Below, piece by piece: positions 61,086 through 64,000 of a stretch of 64,000 nt of DNA. This DNA is from Sphingobacterium alimentarium (GTDB lineage: Bacteria; Bacteroidota; Bacteroidia; Sphingobacteriales; Sphingobacteriaceae), in assembly GCF_004342685.1 (NCBI RefSeq), contig NZ_SMBZ01000001.1, positions 62,001 to 126,000 of the forward strand, written 5' to 3'. Within the stretch, counting starts at the first letter, position 1. Every line of letters begins with the position of its first letter. The notes under the pieces are model-generated. The model searched no databases, was not told the origin of the DNA, and saw only the letters and a list, made by a program, of their open reading frames with translations. The translations under genes and the position numbers were made by a program.

Positions 61086-61134
61086 ATTTAAATTAAAAAT
61101 GCTAAATATTATTAGCATTTTGATTTAAATTTTT
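61086..61134 (+). terminator. Terminator of the fumC operon
   Basis: Long, mostly paired inverted repeat around AAAATGCTAA / TTAGCATTTT extended by AAATTTAAAT / ATTTAAATTT, followed by TTTT. Confidence 0.75.
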
Positions 61135-61142
61135 AACCCAAC

Positions 61143-62093
61143 ATGAAAACACGATTATTCTTAATTGCCACAATACTTTTTAATGTTTGCTATGGTCAAA
61201 GCGATAGCACTAAAATAGTCAATCTAATTTCGTACATAGCAAAAGGCGAAACTTTAAACTACGCTGTTTTAAAAACAAGAATTGACTCAAGTAGCACCAA
61301 AGAGCCCAAAACAACAGAAGAAGCCTTTAACTTCAAAATTACAGTAAAAGATTCTACAGATTCAAGTTATATAATTAGCTATCATCGAACTGCAGATATT
61401 TTTGCTAATCCAAAGTTGCTTGAATTGCCAGAAGAAATGCAACAAAAAATCTTTAATCTATCAACAGTAAAATTCGACTATGAAACGAATGAATTAGGCA
61501 CATTCAAAAAAATATTCAATGAGGACCAACTCGCGGATAAAATATCCTCAGATTTGAAAGAAATATTTGAAATGTTGTCTACAGAAAATTCGGATGAAAA
61601 TATCCAAAAATTTTTAGAAGATTTTCAAGGTTCAATAGATCCCAAATCATTAATTGCTGTTTATGCTCAAGATATACATGCATTGCATTATGCACTTGGT
61701 GCCTCACTAAATCTCCAAGATACTATTTCTTTTGAAGAAGAGTCTCTCGCTCCTATTTTAAATGTTCCAATTACTATGGAAGGAATATATTATTGTGCTG
61801 AATATGATCAAGAAAATGATTTCATCTCTATAGTTCAAGAAAAAACTGTTAACTCTAATTTTAAGGAGAAAATTCTTGATTTCGCAAGAAAGTACGAAAA
61901 CAAAGAAAAACCAATCAATGAGGAAGAATTCAAGAATATGGACATGAATATTTATATTCATAATACCCATCAATATAACTCTTACTATGGTGTTGCAACC
62001 TATGTTGAACTATTTAAAGAAATTACAGTGAATACTAAAAATGAAAACATGAAGAGAATAGACATTTATGAAATTTCTCTGGTCGAGGATTGA
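61143..62093 (+). CDS. Secreted hypothetical protein
   Basis: 316 residues with a cleavable signal (MKTRLFLIATILFNVCYGQ). The mature part is acidic and mixed alpha/beta (LSTVKFDYETNELGTFKKIF, VPITMEGIYYCAEYDQENDF). No family recognised. Base composition is more A/T-rich than the neighbours and codon use is less biased, so it may be a later acquisition. Starts only 9 bases after the fumC-operon hairpin. Confidence 0.8.
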   Translation: MKTRLFLIATILFNVCYGQSDSTKIVNLISYIAKGETLNYAVLKTRIDSSSTKEPKTTEEAFNFKITVKDSTDSSYIISYHRTADIFANPKLLELPEEMQQKIFNLSTVKFDYETNELGTFKKIFNEDQLADKISSDLKEIFEMLSTENSDENIQKFLEDFQGSIDPKSLIAVYAQDIHALHYALGASLNLQDTISFEEESLAPILNVPITMEGIYYCAEYDQENDFISIVQEKTVNSNFKEKILDFARKYENKEKPINEEEFKNMDMNIYIHNTHQYNSYYGVATYVELFKEITVNTKNENMKRIDIYEISLVED

Positions 62094-62130
62094 TAATATT
62101 TCCCAATCTTCGAAAGACTTAAATCAATTA

Positions 62131-62155
62131 AAAAAGCCGCTTTAAGCGGCTTTTT
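62131..62155. terminator. Bidirectional terminator between a secreted protein gene and telA
   Basis: Palindrome AAAAAGCCGCTT/AAGCGGCTTTTT with A and T runs at both sides; serves the two convergent genes. Confidence 0.92.
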
Positions 62156-63259
62156 CTAGTTTATCAATTTCGTATCATCTGAAGATTTTAGCAGATTTTG
62201 TTTCAATTCGTTTTCAGATTGCAAGAGTTCTTGCTCTACAACCTTACGTTTCTCTCGACCGTCACGTTGGATCTGCAACACCTGTTCGATAGTATGGATA
62301 ATATCGCTATTTGCTTTCTTGATTGTTTCGATATCCACGATACCACGTTCCGTTTCACGTGCTACACTAATCGTAGATTCTTTCAACATTTCCGAATTCT
62401 TACGTAATAATTCATTTGTCGCATCAGTAACTGCCTTTTGCGCTTCCAAAGCACGTTGCGAATGCGCAATACCCAAAGTCAACACCATCTGATTTTTCCA
62501 AAGTGGCAATGTGTTTACAATACTGGATTGGATTTTTTCCATCAAAGAAGAACTATTACTCTGAATCATACGAATCTGAGGTGCTGTTTGTAATACGACC
62601 ATACGGGTCAATTTCAAATCATGCACTTTACGCTCAAAACGAACAACATGCTGCTCCATATCCTTGTAGGCCTGAATCTTGTGTTGATCGCCGGATTCTT
62701 CCGCCTCTCTCTTCAATTGAGGAAGTGTAACTGTGTGTACTTCTTGTAGCTTTTCCTCTCCCGCAGCGATATGCAGGGACAATTCTTTGAAATAATTCTG
62801 ATTCTCCTGAAAAAGTTTATCAAAAATATTGACATCTTTCAACAGCGTTTTGTAATGCCCTTCGAGCTTGAGTTCGATTTGATGGATATTTTTTTCGACC
62901 GAAGCATATTCGGTACGTAGACGCGCTACTTTTTTCTTCAGGTTGTCAAAAAATGGAATCAACGGCTTTTTGTTCAGATTTTCATCAAAAGATTTGATAT
63001 CCGAACGTAAGTTCAGCAAAATATCTTCAGCACCGCCCATGTCTTTGGTACGCACCTGCTTGAGGATTTCATTCGAAAAATTACTCACCTTAGTCTGACT
63101 CGCCACACCAAACTGAATGATGTCGGTTGTGGAATTCAGATTTATTTTATCCTTATATTGTTGGATCAAAGCCTTCTCTTCAGGTGAAAAATTCACTTGC
63201 ATATCTTGACTCTTATCCGAATTATTATCATCGTAAGTAGTTAGGTCTATTGTACTCAT
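62156..63259 (-). CDS. TelA/KlaA toxic-anion-resistance family protein
   Basis: 367 cytoplasmic residues, largely coiled-coil. TelA family blocks: VSNFSNEILKQVRTKDMGGA, FFDNLKKKVARLRTEYASVE, LPLWKNQMVLTLGIAHSQRA, LRKNSEMLKESTISVARETE, RGIVDIETIKKANSDIIHTI. The family is linked to tellurite and membrane-stress resistance, with unclear mechanism. It follows a membrane-protein gene by 3 bases, the usual two-gene arrangement of this family. Confidence 0.9.
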   Translation of the reverse strand: MSTIDLTTYDDNNSDKSQDMQVNFSPEEKALIQQYKDKINLNSTTDIIQFGVASQTKVSNFSNEILKQVRTKDMGGAEDILLNLRSDIKSFDENLNKKPLIPFFDNLKKKVARLRTEYASVEKNIHQIELKLEGHYKTLLKDVNIFDKLFQENQNYFKELSLHIAAGEEKLQEVHTVTLPQLKREAEESGDQHKIQAYKDMEQHVVRFERKVHDLKLTRMVVLQTAPQIRMIQSNSSSLMEKIQSSIVNTLPLWKNQMVLTLGIAHSQRALEAQKAVTDATNELLRKNSEMLKESTISVARETERGIVDIETIKKANSDIIHTIEQVLQIQRDGREKRKVVEQELLQSENELKQNLLKSSDDTKLIN

Positions 63260-63262
63260 AGT

Positions 63263-63967
63263 TTAGTCATTAAGTAATTTTTTATTTTTGAGGGTTTGTA
63301 GATAGACGTCCGACTCAGCAGACACATCCAACAACCGGTATTTAATCAAATTGGTAACATCTAATTCTATTGCCGAAGAAGCTTGTACAAGCACCGCTTC
63401 CAGCTTATTCTTTGATTCTAGTGTAATGGCATTATTCAAGCGCGTCTGCTCCAGATCATAATACTCGCGCAGTACATTCACTACGGTACCATGTCTTACC
63501 AAAAATTTTTCCGCCTCTTGAAGGTCCCTTTGCTCCAGCAGATGAAACAAACGAACTATCTTTTCTATATGTGTTTGCAGATTTCTATTTTGAATAGATT
63601 TCTTATAAAACATCAATTTTGTAACAAAAGATTGAGGAGTTTCAATCTCTGCCATCGCCAATTCGAGTTGTCGCTGATGTGAAATGCTATTGACCCAAGT
63701 AAGCTGACGTACTTCTGATAATTCTAAGCGCTGTAAATAATCTTTGGATTGACTCAATAGTAATCCATTACCAGCGATATAAGAAGCAATATACCCACAC
63801 ACGGTAGCCAACATACCCGATGACATGGCGCCCGCAAAATAATAGAAGGAATAAAATAAGCCAAATTGGATAAATAACATTATCCAGGCTAGAATATACC
63901 ATGAACGCACTTTACTCTTGGAAGCCTGCGACATCATCACTAAGGGATGAATAGGTGGAATAAACAA
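63263..63967 (-). CDS. Membrane protein paired with TelA (5' end uncertain)
   Basis: At least 234 residues: two membrane helices (about 23-45 and 51-69), then a helical region (LELAMAEIETPQSFVTKLMF, LNNAITLESKNKLEAVLVQA). It probably plays the part of the membrane partner (XpaC-like) of TelA, though the sequence match is not strong. The frame stays open upstream to the window edge; starts possible at TTG 63967 or ATG 63937/63934, and the gene may continue outside the window. Confidence 0.7.
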   Translation of the reverse strand: MFIPPIHPLVMMSQASKSKVRSWYILAWIMLFIQFGLFYSFYYFAGAMSSGMLATVCGYIASYIAGNGLLLSQSKDYLQRLELSEVRQLTWVNSISHQRQLELAMAEIETPQSFVTKLMFYKKSIQNRNLQTHIEKIVRLFHLLEQRDLQEAEKFLVRHGTVVNVLREYYDLEQTRLNNAITLESKNKLEAVLVQASSAIELDVTNLIKYRLLDVSAESDVYLQTLKNKKLLND

Positions 63968-64000
63968 TAAAATGGAAAAAAATGTCCATTTTAATTGACC

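Noticed and set aside
62156..63967. Tellurite-resistance (ter) stress island
   Set aside because: Only TelA and one membrane protein are seen before the window ends; no TerC/TerD/TerZ-type gene is present.

Overview
The window reads as a chromosome segment of a Bacteroidota bacterium, most likely Sphingobacteriaceae (Sphingobacterium or a close relative). Evidence: a SusC/SusD outer-membrane pair; gliding/type IX secretion lipoproteins (GldJ and a probable PorW/SprE-like TPR protein); many lipoprotein signal peptides; mostly A-rich leaders without Shine-Dalgarno motifs; and repeated TAnnTTTG -7 boxes typical of Bacteroidota promoters. No 16S rRNA or species marker is present, so the genus is an inference. 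Most of the window is ordinary core chromosome. I see no prophage, CRISPR array or obvious defence island.

Region by region. 1-7.9 kb: Der GTPase; a SusD/SusC pair with two LacI-operator-like boxes upstream; three tandem initiator tRNA genes; Era GTPase. 8-16.1 kb: UvrC, a bifunctional PBP1A behind a PorW/SprE-like TPR lipoprotein, a TetA-type MFS pump and IspF. 16.2-25.5 kb: GldJ (TTG start), an acyl-CoA thioesterase, a membrane-anchored MutS-like ATPase, Pcm, a class D beta-lactamase lipoprotein with a DUF4886 protein, PriA and a DUF423 protein. 25.7-32.3 kb: an 872-residue inner-membrane-anchored propeller protein, a DHH phosphoesterase, an FKBP lipoprotein, TatD and type I asparaginase. 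32.4-38.1 kb: a decayed FimB/Mfa2-like lipoprotein gene next to a two-gene fucosidase operon (GH95 and GH29). 38.3-49.3 kb: MetZ-type sulfhydrylase, a lipocalin-like lipoprotein, two UPF0104 flippase-like proteins, an SDR, an overlapping four-gene operon led by a DUF2089-type regulator, PlsC, a GT2 glycosyltransferase, RuvC and an unnamed protein with kinase-like motifs. 49.6-56.2 kb: an Lrp/AsnC regulator, a frameshifted IS4-type element and a mutL-rhomboid-rhomboid-EEP operon. 56.2-64 kb: a C-terminal processing protease, hypotheticals, fumarase C and a TelA pair.

Working together: UvrC, RuvC, MutL and PriA serve DNA repair and replication restart, with the MutS-like protein possibly related. 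Der, Era and the initiator tRNAs serve ribosome assembly and translation initiation. The fucosidases and SusCD suggest use of plant or host glycans. The most interesting points are: an IS inserted in the loop of the terminator behind lrp while carrying its own terminator at its left end; loss of the transposase catalytic Asp codon by a frameshift; a conserved-looking unknown protein with a full set of kinase-like motifs; a catalytically dead rhomboid beside an active one; a freshly decayed adhesin gene; and several genes whose -7 box lies so close to the ATG that their mRNAs should be leaderless.
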